Program-made: the position numbers and the translations under genes
Assembly (NCBI RefSeq): GCF_004791695.1
Contig: NZ_SRSO01000021.1
Span: 1-64,000, forward strand
Source of the DNA: Flavivirga rizhaonensis
Lineage (GTDB): Bacteria; Bacteroidota; Bacteroidia; Flavobacteriales; Flavobacteriaceae
Reading direction: 5' to 3'
DNA: 64,000 nucleotides
Notes under the pieces: model-generated
The model's input: the letters and a program-made list of their open reading frames with translations, nothing else
Database searches by the model: none
What the model was told of the DNA's origin: nothing
Part shown: piece after piece, positions 28,609 to 37,365 of the stretch
Layout: each line of letters opens with the position of its first letter
How positions within the stretch are numbered: the first letter of the stretch is position 1

Positions 28609-28741
28609 ATACAACATAGTGTAAATTTAATAGCGGGTTCGGTGGATGTGCAATCGTTGGATTCACGCCCAATTATCCGTTCCTATCGGATGGATAACCG
28701 CACGTAAATCCGCTGCTAAACTTACACCAACCGTTGTGTTG
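28609..28741. repeat. attC-like imperfect palindrome, element 2
   Basis: The ends ATACAAC (28609-28615) and GTTGTGT (28733-28739) are complementary except at one position and are each one base from the RYYYAAC/GTTRRRY cores. The arms continue as GTGTAAATTTAATAGCGG against CCGCTGCTAAACTTACAC. The centre holds a hairpin ATCCG-ttcctat-CGGAT. The element is visibly richer in G and C than its surroundings. It starts eight bases after the esterase stop codon. A Met-initiated frame at 28646 runs through the repeat and is not credible as a start. Confidence 0.5.
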
Positions 28742-29011
28742 CTAAATGAATATTCCAAAAAGATATTGACAGCTTTTATAGGAATCTTTTTGACCTTTAT
28801 TTTTCGATTTATCCTATTCGTCATCTTAATTCCAGATGAATGCGTTTATCACAATGGAAAAGAAGAAGGGTTTATGATAAAGACTCTTTATAAGGCCACT
28901 GCAAGCAATGGGTACCATCCTGAACCAAATTTGTTAAATAATATTGACACTATTAAGATGATTCCGATGATTGGAAAAACTTTGATTACCCCAAATAAGC
29001 CAACACATTAG
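28739..29011 (+). CDS. Small single-pass membrane protein, cassette-like, 3' end probably truncated
   Basis: This frame can start at TTG 28739 or GTG 28736, at the very end of palindromic element 2, where integron cassette genes typically begin. It encodes about 90 residues: a hydrophobic helix ([20 protein letters not shown]), then a soluble tail with [20 protein letters not shown]. The final 26 bases overlap the end of purC on the other strand, so the last residues (LITPNKPTH) are encoded antisense to purC. The native C-terminus was therefore probably lost at the junction. The family is unknown. Confidence 0.45.
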   Translation: MLNEYSKKILTAFIGIFLTFIFRFILFVILIPDECVYHNGKEEGFMIKTLYKATASNGYHPEPNLLNNIDTIKMIPMIGKTLITPNKPTH

Positions 29012-29933
29012 CACCAATACGTTCCTGTATATTACTTACATCTGCCTTTACAAAAGTTTCACCCGTAATATTCTCATAAAGTTCAATATAACGTTCACTA
29101 ACAGTTTCTATATAATCATCGCTCATATAAGGCACTGTTTGCCCTTCCAACCCCTGAAAATTATTTTCTATGAGCCATTGACGTACAAACTCTTTAGAAA
29201 GTTGTTTTTGACTTTCTCCTTTATCCTGACGTTCCTGATAGCCATCAGCATAAAAATAACGTGAGGAATCTGGTGTATGTATTTCGTCAATCAATACAAT
29301 TTGCCCGTCTTTAGTTTTACCAAACTCGTATTTAGTATCTACTAAAATAAGCCCGCGAGAGGCCGCAATGTCACTTCCGCGTTGGAATAATTTACGGGTA
29401 TAATCTTCTAACACCACATAATCGGCTTCCGAAACAATACCCCGTTTTAAAATATCTTCGCGAGAGATATCCTCATCATGATCGCCCATTTCTGCTTTAG
29501 TAGCTGGTGTAATAATAGGCTCAGGGAATTTGTCATTTTCCTTCATACCTTCTGGCATTAGCACACCACAAAGCATACGTCTCCCCGCTTTATACTCTCG
29601 TGCTGCATGACCAGACATATAGCCACGAATAACCATTTCTACCTTAAAAGGATCGCATAAATGCCCTACAGCAACATTAGGGTCTGGTGTAGCCGTTAAC
29701 CAATTAGGTACTAAATCTTCGGTCGCAGCCATCATTTTAGTAGCAATCTGATTTAAAATCTGCCCTTTATACGGAATTCCTTTTGGCATCACCACATCAA
29801 ACGCAGAAAGTCTGTCTGTTGCAATCATGACCAATTCATCATCATTGATATTATATACTTCTCTTACTTTTCCTTTGTAAACACTTTTTTGATTTGGAAA
29901 ATTGAAATTGGTGTCTATTATTGTATTACTCAT
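28986..29933 (-). CDS. purC: Phosphoribosylaminoimidazole-succinocarboxamide synthase
   Basis: SAICAR synthetase joins aspartate to CAIR with ATP in purine synthesis. Motifs include [11 protein letters not shown] at the N-terminus (ATP site), [19 protein letters not shown], the substrate site [11 protein letters not shown], and [15 protein letters not shown] near the C-terminal third. The 315-residue length matches the longer, eukaryote-like form used by Bacteroidota. Its 3' end collides with the cassette-like small ORF. Upstream lie dispersed repeats rather than a partner gene. Confidence 0.97.
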   Translation of the reverse strand: MSNTIIDTNFNFPNQKSVYKGKVREVYNINDDELVMIATDRLSAFDVVMPKGIPYKGQILNQIATKMMAATEDLVPNWLTATPDPNVAVGHLCDPFKVEMVIRGYMSGHAAREYKAGRRMLCGVLMPEGMKENDKFPEPIITPATKAEMGDHDEDISREDILKRGIVSEADYVVLEDYTRKLFQRGSDIAASRGLILVDTKYEFGKTKDGQIVLIDEIHTPDSSRYFYADGYQERQDKGESQKQLSKEFVRQWLIENNFQGLEGQTVPYMSDDYIETVSERYIELYENITGETFVKADVSNIQERIGANVLAYLG

Positions 29934-29965
29934 GTATGCTGTTTAATGTTTATGAGTTGATTTGT

Positions 29966-30098
29966 TATGTCAGTCCGGGTGATTCCTATTTGAAATCGGG
30001 ATTACCGAGAACTTTTGTTTTTAGGTTTCTGCCAACATAAGAGTGACAAAATTACTTTATTTTTTTGATGAGACACTTCGACAAGCTCAGTGTGACAT
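29966..30098. repeat. Cluster of dispersed palindromic repeats between purC and phoH
   Basis: Two repeat-like units occupy this intergenic stretch. The first, TCCGGGTGATTCC...GGGATTACCGAGA (about 29970-30010), forms an imperfect stem. The second, ACACTTCGACAAGCTCAGTGT at 30074-30094, is a short hairpin of a type I recall as very frequent between genes in flavobacterial genomes. They contain no reading frame. Confidence 0.5.
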
Positions 30099-30158
30099 AC
30101 TGTTTCTATTTTTATTACGTGTACAACTGAATACTGCGACTGAACACTGAATACTGAC

Positions 30159-31112
30159 TTAAGATCTATTCTCTATTCCTTCATATGCTTCAATAACCTT
30201 CTTAACCAGTTTATGACGAATGACATCTTTATCATCTAAAAATATCATACCTACACCGTCTACATTCTTCAAAATTAAAAGCGCTTCTTTTAAACCTGAA
30301 ATGGTACGACGTGGTAAATCAATTTGCCCGGGATCGCCTGTCAATAAAAACTTGGCATTCTTTCCCATACGTGTTAAAAACATTTTCATTTGTGCATGCG
30401 TTGTATTTTGCCCTTCATCTAAAATCACGAAAGCATTATCCAACGTACGTCCACGCATAAAAGCTAATGGTGCTATTTGTATGGTTCCATTTTCTATATA
30501 ATGTGCTAATTTTTCAGGAGCAATCATATCACGCAACGCATCATATAATGGTTGCATGTATGGGTCTAATTTTTCTTTTAGATCACCAGGTAGAAATCCT
30601 AAATTCTCACCAGCCTCCACTGCCGGACGCGTTAAAATAATACGTTTAACTTCCTTATTTTTTAAAGCCTGAACCGCTAATGCAACACCAGTATAGGTTT
30701 TACCCGTTCCTGCCGGTCCTATAGCAAAAACCATATCGTTTTTACGCATAAGCTCTACCATTTTACGTTGGTTTGCTGTTTGCGCTTTAATAAGCTTGCC
30801 TCCTACACCATGTACAATAACTTCTCCACTTTGTTTTGAAGTCGTATAATCGTCACTGCTTTGGCTAGTTAAAACACGCTCAATAACATTCTCGTCCAGC
30901 TTATTATATTTTGCGAAATGTTTTAAAAGCATGGTAATTCTACGATCGAATTCTTCTAACAATTCCTCGTCTCCAAAGGCTTTAATTTTATTACCTCTTG
31001 CAACAATTTTAAGTTTAGGAAAGTACTTTTTTAGAAGTACAATATTGGCGTTTTGGGCTCCAAAAAATTCTTTTGGAGTAATTTCTTCAAGTTCAATTAT
31101 AATTTCGTTCAA
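30159..31112 (-). CDS. PhoH-family ATPase
   Basis: This 317-residue cytoplasmic P-loop protein is related to PhoH/PhoL, proteins linked to RNA metabolism and ribosome maturation. The N-terminal 100 residues form a KH-like RNA-binding region (KLKIVARGNKIKAFGDEE). The ATPase domain has Walker A FAIGPAGTGKTYTG and Walker B FVILDEGQNT, followed by FLLTGDPGQIDLPRR. Length is typical. It is divergent from the SAM hydrolase gene. No YbeY gene is adjacent. Confidence 0.94.
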   Translation of the reverse strand: MNEIIIELEEITPKEFFGAQNANIVLLKKYFPKLKIVARGNKIKAFGDEELLEEFDRRITMLLKHFAKYNKLDENVIERVLTSQSSDDYTTSKQSGEVIVHGVGGKLIKAQTANQRKMVELMRKNDMVFAIGPAGTGKTYTGVALAVQALKNKEVKRIILTRPAVEAGENLGFLPGDLKEKLDPYMQPLYDALRDMIAPEKLAHYIENGTIQIAPLAFMRGRTLDNAFVILDEGQNTTHAQMKMFLTRMGKNAKFLLTGDPGQIDLPRRTISGLKEALLILKNVDGVGMIFLDDKDVIRHKLVKKVIEAYEGIENRS

Positions 31113-31255
31113 AGGCGCGATTTTAATTTTTTATTTCATCGGATTTAAATCAAAATAATATTTAATCGATCAAATGATTTCATTAGTTTTGTTAAATCTC
31201 AAAAATACATAAATTTGGGTGACCAAACGCTAAAAACATATCAACAATTTTGCCA

Positions 31256-32092
31256 ATGGCGATAATAACATTAACTACTGATTTTGGTGAAAAAGATCAC
31301 TTTGCTGGTGCGACAAAAGGAGCCATTTACAGCGAACTTCATGATGTTAAAATTGTTGATATCTCTCATTCTATCTCACCTTTTAGTATTCCTGAAGCTG
31401 CATATATCATACAAAATGCCTACCGTAGTTTTCCCAAAGGCACTATACATATCATTGGAATTGATTCTGAAATAAATCCAGAAAACAAGCACATTGCTGT
31501 AAAGCTTGATGATCATTTTTTCATCTGTGCCAATAATGGTATTATGAGCATGATTTGTGCCGAGATTTCACCCGAAAAAATCGTAGAAATTAATATTCAC
31601 GACAAAATACAAACCAGCTTCCCTGTTCTTGATGTGTTTGTAAAAGCAGCATGCCATATTGCCCGCGGAGGTACTTTAGAGGTTATAGGTAAACCTATTA
31701 AAGAAATAAAACCAATTAAAAATATTGTGCCTTATGTAAATGACGATAAAACACAAATTATTGGTAGTGTTATTTATATTGATAATTATGGTAATGTTAT
31801 TACCAATATTAAAAGACACTTTTTTGAAACTATACAGAAAGGGCGTGCTTTTGAGATTTCAGCTAGAAACAATAAGTTTAAGACTATTTATAAAAAGTAC
31901 AGTGATTTTGTAAATTTTGAAATAGAAGAAAACAAACGTAATGACGAAGGTAGAGGTTTAGTCGTTTTTAATTCTGGCGATTTCTTAGAAATTGCGGTTT
32001 ACAAAAGTAATAGTGGTACTGTTGGAAGCGCCTCATCACTTATGGGGCTTGGCTTAATGGATGCTATTAGTGTTAACTTTATAAAAACATAA
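31256..32092 (+). CDS. SAM hydroxide adenosyltransferase (DUF62)
   Basis: The enzyme family uses hydroxide to cleave S-adenosylmethionine to adenosine and methionine and is the non-halogenating relative of fluorinase. Motifs visible are TLTTDFGEKDHFAGATKG at the N-terminus, ANNGIMS in the middle and YIDNYGNVITNI in the C-terminal domain. I start at ATG 31256 (MAIITLTTDFG); the frame also allows TTG six bases earlier. Two bases separate it from the monooxygenase-like gene, so it probably heads a three-gene operon. Confidence 0.88.
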   Translation: MAIITLTTDFGEKDHFAGATKGAIYSELHDVKIVDISHSISPFSIPEAAYIIQNAYRSFPKGTIHIIGIDSEINPENKHIAVKLDDHFFICANNGIMSMICAEISPEKIVEINIHDKIQTSFPVLDVFVKAACHIARGGTLEVIGKPIKEIKPIKNIVPYVNDDKTQIIGSVIYIDNYGNVITNIKRHFFETIQKGRAFEISARNNKFKTIYKKYSDFVNFEIEENKRNDEGRGLVVFNSGDFLEIAVYKSNSGTVGSASSLMGLGLMDAISVNFIKT

Positions 32093-32093
32093 T

Positions 32094-32390
32094 ATGCTTA
32101 TTAGAATTGTAAAAATGGGGTTTCAAGAACAAAACATCGAAGCTTTTCTTGCTAATTTTGAAGCTAATAAAGAAAAAATACGACATTTTGAAGGCTGTAA
32201 GTTTTTAGAACTCTATAGAGACAAAAATGATCCAACTATATTTTTCACTTATAGCTATTGGGAAACTGAAAACGATTTAGAGAATTACAGACACTCTGAT
32301 ATCTTTAAAAACGTTTGGGCAAAAGCTAAACCATTATTTAATATACCTCCTATGGCATGGAGCGTTGATAAATTAGAAACTTTAAGCTAA
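32094..32390 (+). CDS. Antibiotic-biosynthesis-monooxygenase-like (ABM) protein
   Basis: This 98-residue ferredoxin-like dimeric alpha/beta-barrel protein of the ABM superfamily is related to YgiN-type quinol monooxygenases. The pattern FLANFEANKEKIRHFEGCKF, then FFTYSYWETENDLENYRHSD, is characteristic. The natural substrate is unknown. It lies two bases after the SAM hydrolase gene and two bases before the cysteine hydrolase gene, indicating one transcript. Confidence 0.8.
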   Translation: MLIRIVKMGFQEQNIEAFLANFEANKEKIRHFEGCKFLELYRDKNDPTIFFTYSYWETENDLENYRHSDIFKNVWAKAKPLFNIPPMAWSVDKLETLS

Positions 32391-32392
32391 CG

Positions 32393-32938
32393 ATGAGTCA
32401 AAAAGCACTTCTGATAATCGATATGCAAAAAGGATCCTTTACTCCAGAAACTCCAAGACATGATACAATCGGTGTAGTAAACAAGATTAATTCTTTAGCA
32501 GGTAAATTTAGAGCTTCAGAAAATCTGGTCTTTTATATTCAGCATGATGGTACTAAGTATAATGATTTTATTTCTAACACAGAAGCCTGGGAAATATTGT
32601 CAGAATTGCAAGTATCTAAAGATGATATACTAATAAGTAAATATGCAAATGATGTATTTTATAATTCAAACCTTAAATCTGAATTAGAAGCTTATAATAT
32701 CAACGAGTTATATATTACAGGTTGCGCTACCGATTTTTGTGTAGAAGCTACCATACAATCAGCCTTGGCCAAAGATTATAACATTACAGTTGTAAAAGAT
32801 GCACACACAACAGGCAATAGACCGCATTTAAGTGCCGAGAAAGTCATTGAGCATTACAATTGGGTTTGGCAAAATATGATTCCAACAAAAGGCACTATTA
32901 AAGTAGAGCGTTTTGAAGTGATATCGAGCGCTTTTTAA
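32393..32938 (+). CDS. Isochorismatase-family cysteine hydrolase
   Basis: This 181-residue enzyme has the isochorismatase fold, with the catalytic triad recognisable as Asp10 in LLIIDMQKG, a Lys in the middle third and Cys near residue 116 in TGCATDFCVEAT. Relatives hydrolyse amides such as nicotinamide or ureidoacrylate, or isochorismate; which applies is not evident. It is the third gene of the compact cluster with the SAM hydrolase and ABM genes. Confidence 0.88.
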   Translation: MSQKALLIIDMQKGSFTPETPRHDTIGVVNKINSLAGKFRASENLVFYIQHDGTKYNDFISNTEAWEILSELQVSKDDILISKYANDVFYNSNLKSELEAYNINELYITGCATDFCVEATIQSALAKDYNITVVKDAHTTGNRPHLSAEKVIEHYNWVWQNMIPTKGTIKVERFEVISSAF

Positions 32939-33099
32939 AATTTTAATCAATTATAAAACGTCCATGTGAGACAAATTGATAAATTTGTTACTGAGATCTT
33001 TCGAATAAAAAAATAAATTTATATAGATTAGCGCATCACTTTAATTTCTTTTGAACGATAGTCAAAAGACTACTTATCATGATGCACAAAATAAAATAG

Positions 33100-33819
33100 A
33101 TGTTAGCTATACTAAAAAAAGAAATAAACTCATTTTTCGCATCCCCCATTGGTTATTTAGTCATTGCTATTTTTCTAGTTTTAAATGGCTTATTCTTATG
33201 GTTGTTTAAAGGTGAATTTAACATTCTGGATTACGGGTTTGCAGATTTATCTTCTTTCTTTTTACTAACACCTTGGATTTTAATATTCTTAATTCCTGCT
33301 GTTACTATGCGCAGTTTTTCTGATGAAAAAAAGCAAGGCACTCTGGAACTCCTACTTACAAAACCAATATCGCATATACATATTATTTTGGGGAAGTATT
33401 TTGGAGCCTTTATTTTAATTTTAATCGCGCTTATACCAACCTTGCTTTATGTTTACACCGTTTACCAATTAGGCAACCCAATTGGTAATTTAGATATGGG
33501 GAGTACACTTGGTTCTTATTTCGGATTATTATTTTTAATCGCTGCATACACAGCTATTGGTGTTTATGCATCTTCCTTATCAGACAATCAAATTGTATCA
33601 TTTATTATAGCAGTTTTTATTTGCTTTCTATTTTATATAGGTTTTGAAGGCATTGCAAATTTCGCTTCTAGTGGTTTTATAGAACAATTAGGGATGAGTG
33701 TACATTATAAAAGCATGAGTCGCGGTGTATTGGATACACGCGATATTTTGTATTTTTTAAGTATCACCTTTTTCTTTTTAATGCTAACCAAAATAAATAT
33801 CAACAGAGAAAAAAAATGA
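33100..33819 (+). CDS. gldF: Gliding motility ABC transporter permease GldF
   Basis: This 239-residue inner-membrane protein with six helices is the permease of the GldAFG ABC transporter needed for gliding in Flavobacterium johnsoniae. Recognisable parts are MLAILKKEINSFFASPIGYL, TPWILIFLIPAVTMRSFSDE and KKQGTLELLLTKPI, shared with NosY-like permeases. The ATPase gene gldA is not in this window, as is usual. The last four bases (ATGA) overlap the start of the next gene. The order gldF - unknown - gldG - dnaN is discussed in the findings. Confidence 0.92.
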   Translation: MLAILKKEINSFFASPIGYLVIAIFLVLNGLFLWLFKGEFNILDYGFADLSSFFLLTPWILIFLIPAVTMRSFSDEKKQGTLELLLTKPISHIHIILGKYFGAFILILIALIPTLLYVYTVYQLGNPIGNLDMGSTLGSYFGLLFLIAAYTAIGVYASSLSDNQIVSFIIAVFICFLFYIGFEGIANFASSGFIEQLGMSVHYKSMSRGVLDTRDILYFLSITFFFLMLTKININREKK

Positions 33820-34301
33820 TTTTAACCCCCTTATTTATTACTTTTCTAGTACTCGTTTTTGTTTTAGTTTGGTTATTTGCAAATACTATAGATAAACGTA
33901 AATGGGTAAGTCTGCTAATAAGTTTATTATTAACGCCTGTTGTTTATTTTTATGTATTTTACCCATTGTTAAATATTTTTAGTAGCTACCATCATCAAAA
34001 ATATTTTAATACAGAAGCCTGGAAAGATAAACCCGAATTACGCTATGAAATGTCTCAAGAAATACTTGATAAAAGTTTGTTTCTTGGTAAAAGTAAAAAA
34101 GAAGTAGAAACGCTTTTGGGGAAAAGTGAATGGTATGGTTGGAATGATAGTTTAAAAAGAGAATCGACAAATAAATGGAATTATAATTTAGGTTTTAAAC
34201 CTGGTGCTTTCAATAATATGCAAGAATGTATAGAGCTGGATTTTATAAACAATACTGTAGTAGGTATTAGACAATATCAATTAGAAAAGACCTTTGAATA
34301 A
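33816..34301 (+). CDS. Unknown two-TM protein coupled between gldF and gldG
   Basis: The 161-residue product begins with two hydrophobic helices (LFITFLVLVFVLVWLFA; WVSLLISLLLTPVVYFYVFY). It continues as a soluble domain in which DKSLFLGKSKKEVETLLGKS resembles the helix and turn of SmpA/OmlA (BamE-like) domains, followed by strands ending NNTVVGIRQYQLE. It overlaps gldF by four bases (ATGA) and gldG by eight (TTGAATAA), so the three are almost certainly co-translated. A role in the Gld transporter is an inference from position only. Confidence 0.8.
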   Translation: MILTPLFITFLVLVFVLVWLFANTIDKRKWVSLLISLLLTPVVYFYVFYPLLNIFSSYHHQKYFNTEAWKDKPELRYEMSQEILDKSLFLGKSKKEVETLLGKSEWYGWNDSLKRESTNKWNYNLGFKPGAFNNMQECIELDFINNTVVGIRQYQLEKTFE

Positions 34302-35961
34302 AAACATTAAACATATAACAGTACTTATAATTGTAATAATTGCGATTAATTTTTTAGGTAGTAAAATTTTCAAGCGCTTTGATTTAACTGCAGATAATCG
34401 TTATACATTAAGTGAATCTGCCATAAACATTGTAAAAGACATAGAATCTCCTGTTATTGTAGATATCTTTTTAAGTGGAAACGATTTTCCTTCGGAATTT
34501 AGAAGGCTTCAAAAAGAAACCAATCAATTACTTGAAGAATTTTCAGCAGAAAACAGCCATATTATTTTCAATTTTATTAATCCGTTAGAAGACGAATCTA
34601 CAAGAGAACGGAACATCCAACAACTTACGCAACGAGGTTTAACACCGATGCAATTAAGCGTACAAGAAAGTGGAAAAGCGACTCAGGCTGTCATTTTTCC
34701 CTGGGCTTTAGCCAGTTATAATGATCAAACAGTTATTATTCCTTTAATAAAAAATAAAATAGGAGCTACACAACAAGAATTGGTTAGTAACTCTGTTCAG
34801 CATTTAGAATATGCTTTTTCGGATGGATTTAGCAAATTAACAACACCTAAACGTAGAAAAATTGCCATTCTAAAAGGCAATAATCAATTAGAAGATAAAT
34901 ACATTGCAGATTTTGTTAAAAAACTTGGAGAATACTATTTTATTGCGCCTTTTACCCTAGATAGTGTTGCCAGCAATCCTCAAAAAACACTTAAAGACAT
35001 TAAAGCATACGATTTAATAATTTCTGCAAAACCTACTGAAGCTTTTACCGAAAAAGAAAAATTAGTCTTAGATCAATTCACCATGAATGGCGGTAAAAGT
35101 TTATGGCTCATTGATGCTGTAGCTATGGAAAAAGATAGTTTGTATAATGATACAGGTAGAAGTTTTGCTGTAACGAGAGATTTAAATTTAACCGATTTCT
35201 TTTTTAAATATGGTGTTCGCATTAATCCCGTTATAGTAAGCACGTTATACTCTGCTCCTATCACGTTGGCTATGGGTGAAGGTAGTCAATCACAATTTCA
35301 ACATTTACGATGGCCTTATTCCCCATTAGCTAACTCAAATAGCAATCACCCTATTGTTAATAATTTAAATTTGGTAAAACTTGATTTTGCAAACCAAATT
35401 GATACGCTTAAAAACAATATTAATAAAACCATTCTTTTAGAAACAGCGCCTCTAACTAAACTGGAAGGCATGCCAAGGGAAATAAGTTTAGATTTGGTGA
35501 CTCAGGAACCAGATCCTACACTTTTCAATAAGGGAAATCAAACACTAGCGGTTTTATTAGAAGGTGAATTCACATCCGTTTATAACAATCGCATAAAGGC
35601 TTTTAAACTTTTGGAAGAAAAAAATAAAAGCATTCCCACTAAGATGATTGTTATTGCTGATGGTGATATTATTAAGAATAACGTTATAAAAAATAGACCA
35701 CAAGAATTAGGCTTTGATCGGTGGACAGGAAAGACCTACGGTAATAAAGAATTTTTACTCAATGCCGTTAATTATTTACTAGATGATAATGGACTTATAA
35801 ACATTCGATCCAAAGAAATTGCCATAGCATTCCTTAATCATCAAAAAATAGCAGCGCAAAAAAGCAAGTGGCAACTTATAAACATAGCATTACCGCTGGT
35901 CTTATTAGCCTTTTTCGGATTAGGTTTTAATTACTTCAGAAAGAAAAGACACGCTTCTTAA
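34294..35961 (+). CDS. gldG: Gliding motility ABC transporter component GldG
   Basis: This 555-residue membrane protein has one N-terminal helix (ITVLIIVIIAINFLGSKIF) and one C-terminal helix (LINIALPLVLLAFFGLGF) around a large periplasmic ABC_transp_aux-type domain. Motifs LTADNRYTLSESAINI and VIVDIFLSGNDFPSEFRRL match GldG. The start is TTG at 34294: the stop of the preceding gene lies inside its second and third codons, and the first Met lies far into the periplasmic domain. dnaN follows after 85 bases. Confidence 0.9.
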   Translation: MNKNIKHITVLIIVIIAINFLGSKIFKRFDLTADNRYTLSESAINIVKDIESPVIVDIFLSGNDFPSEFRRLQKETNQLLEEFSAENSHIIFNFINPLEDESTRERNIQQLTQRGLTPMQLSVQESGKATQAVIFPWALASYNDQTVIIPLIKNKIGATQQELVSNSVQHLEYAFSDGFSKLTTPKRRKIAILKGNNQLEDKYIADFVKKLGEYYFIAPFTLDSVASNPQKTLKDIKAYDLIISAKPTEAFTEKEKLVLDQFTMNGGKSLWLIDAVAMEKDSLYNDTGRSFAVTRDLNLTDFFFKYGVRINPVIVSTLYSAPITLAMGEGSQSQFQHLRWPYSPLANSNSNHPIVNNLNLVKLDFANQIDTLKNNINKTILLETAPLTKLEGMPREISLDLVTQEPDPTLFNKGNQTLAVLLEGEFTSVYNNRIKAFKLLEEKNKSIPTKMIVIADGDIIKNNVIKNRPQELGFDRWTGKTYGNKEFLLNAVNYLLDDNGLINIRSKEIAIAFLNHQKIAAQKSKWQLINIALPLVLLAFFGLGFNYFRKKRHAS

Positions 35962-36000
35962 ATGTTAATAAGTTTGTTTCCAATTTTAGTCCGTTTCGAA

Positions 36001-36008
36001 TATATTTG
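36001..36008 (+). promoter_or_regulatory. Candidate -7 box of the dnaN promoter
   Basis: TATATTTG matches the Bacteroidota -7 consensus TAnnTTTG and lies 39 bases before the dnaN start. A TTTG at 35973-35976 is a possible -33 element, but the spacing is longer than usual. Confidence 0.4.
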
Positions 36009-36046
36009 TAAGTAGCTTTATTAAAATTTAAACTCATTGTAAATAC

Positions 36047-37165
36047 ATGAAATTTATAGTATCCAGTACCTATTTATTAAAACAATTACAAGTTTTAGGG
36101 GGTGTCATTAATAGCTCTAATACCTTACCTATTTTAGATAATTTTTTATTTGAATTAGAGCATACCAAATTGACTGTTTCGGCGAGCGATTTAGAAACCA
36201 CTATGTCGTCGTCTCTTGACGTTGAAAGTGATAGTGAAGGCAGTGTAGCTATTCCTGCTCGTTTGTTATTAGATACTTTAAAAACATTTCCTGAACAACC
36301 GCTTACGTTTGTTGTAGAAGACAATAATACCATTGAAATTAGCTCAAATCATGGTAAATATGCTTTGGCTTATGCTGATGGTAATGAGTTCCCAAAAGCA
36401 GTTGCTCTTGAAGACCCAAGTAAAACAGTTGTTACTGGAGATATACTAGCTACAGCGATTAGTAAAACTATTTTTGCTGCTGGAAATGACGATTTACGCC
36501 CAGTAATGAGTGGTGTATTTTTTCAATTTTCAACAGAAGGTCTAACCTTTGTTGCTACAGATGCTCATAAATTAGTAAAATATACACGTGAAGATATTAA
36601 GGCTAACCAAGTTGCAGAATTTATTATGCCTAAAAAACCTTTAAATCTTTTAAAGGGTATTTTAGCTGCCAAAGAAGAAGATGTCACTATTGAGTATAAC
36701 GAATCGAATGCAAAATTTACATTTGAAAACTCTGAGTTAATTTGCCGTTTAATTGATGGAAAATACCCTAATTATGAAGCCGTTATACCAAAAGAAAACC
36801 CTAATAAATTAGTTATAGACAGAACACAGTTTTTAAACTCTGTAAGACGTGTGAGTATCTTTTCGAATAAAACAACACACCAAATACGTTTAAAAATTGC
36901 CGGTGCAGAGCTTAATATTTCAGCAGAAGATATCGATTACAGTAATAAGGCAGAAGAACGTTTAACTTGTGACTACCAGGGTGACGACATGCAAATTGGT
37001 TTCAACTCACGTTTTCTAACTGAGATGCTAAACAACCTGGGGTCAGACGAGGTACAACTAGAAATGAGTATGCCAAATAGAGCTGGTATTTTAACTCCTA
37101 TAGACGGACTTGATGAAGGTGAGCAAATTACAATGCTTGTAATGCCAGTAATGCTAAATTCATAA
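36047..37165 (+). CDS. dnaN: DNA polymerase III beta subunit (sliding clamp)
   Basis: The clamp encircles DNA as a dimer and tethers the replicative polymerase. The 372 residues show the three-domain clamp fold: MKFIVSSTYLLKQLQ at the N-terminus, FQFSTEGLTFVATDAHKLVKY in the second domain, and IGFNSRFLTEMLNNL near the C-terminus, ending in the clamp-pocket segment ITMLVMPVM. In Bacteroidota dnaN often follows gldG rather than dnaA, as here. A MITE-like palindrome and a terminator lie downstream. Confidence 0.97.
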   Translation: MKFIVSSTYLLKQLQVLGGVINSSNTLPILDNFLFELEHTKLTVSASDLETTMSSSLDVESDSEGSVAIPARLLLDTLKTFPEQPLTFVVEDNNTIEISSNHGKYALAYADGNEFPKAVALEDPSKTVVTGDILATAISKTIFAAGNDDLRPVMSGVFFQFSTEGLTFVATDAHKLVKYTREDIKANQVAEFIMPKKPLNLLKGILAAKEEDVTIEYNESNAKFTFENSELICRLIDGKYPNYEAVIPKENPNKLVIDRTQFLNSVRRVSIFSNKTTHQIRLKIAGAELNISAEDIDYSNKAEERLTCDYQGDDMQIGFNSRFLTEMLNNLGSDEVQLEMSMPNRAGILTPIDGLDEGEQITMLVMPVMLNS

Positions 37166-37208
37166 ATTAATTCCTGCGAAAGGAATCTCGATAATAAAAA
37201 AATACTAC

Positions 37209-37351
37209 TATAATGAGGCTGTCTAAAAAGTGTCATTCTGAATGGAATGAAGAATCTCTTTAAAATATATGACTCTGATTATGAGTGAAATAAGATTCTT
37301 CGCGTTGCTCTGAATGACAAGATTAACCACTTTTCAGACAGCCTCATTATA
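37209..37351. mobile_element. MITE-like palindromic element
   Basis: The two ends TATAATGAGGCTGTCT (37209-37224) and AGACAGCCTCATTATA (37336-37351) are perfect inverted copies, and the match continues inward (AAAAGTG against CACTTTT). A second pair inside, GTCATTCTGAA...GAAGAATCT against AGATTCTTCGCG...CTGAATGAC, completes a nearly full-length palindrome of 143 bases. It encodes nothing. The inner motif resembles dispersed intergenic repeats I recall from other flavobacteria. No transposase is nearby, so mobility would have to be supplied in trans. Confidence 0.7.
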
Positions 37352-37365
37352 TATAGCTCAAAAAA

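Noticed and set aside
28646..28738. Met-initiated start for the small membrane ORF within the palindrome
   Set aside because: The first 30 residues would be encoded by the palindromic repeat itself, and a TTG/GTG start at its end leaves the whole hydrophobic helix intact.
27137..29011. Prophage remnant around the XRE gene
   Set aside because: No integrase, structural, lysis or replication genes are present; a single small HTH protein is not enough evidence.
37209..37351. MITE-like palindrome read as an RNA gene
   Set aside because: The near-complete symmetry and matching termini fit a mobile palindromic repeat better, and no conserved RNA fold beyond one hairpin is seen.
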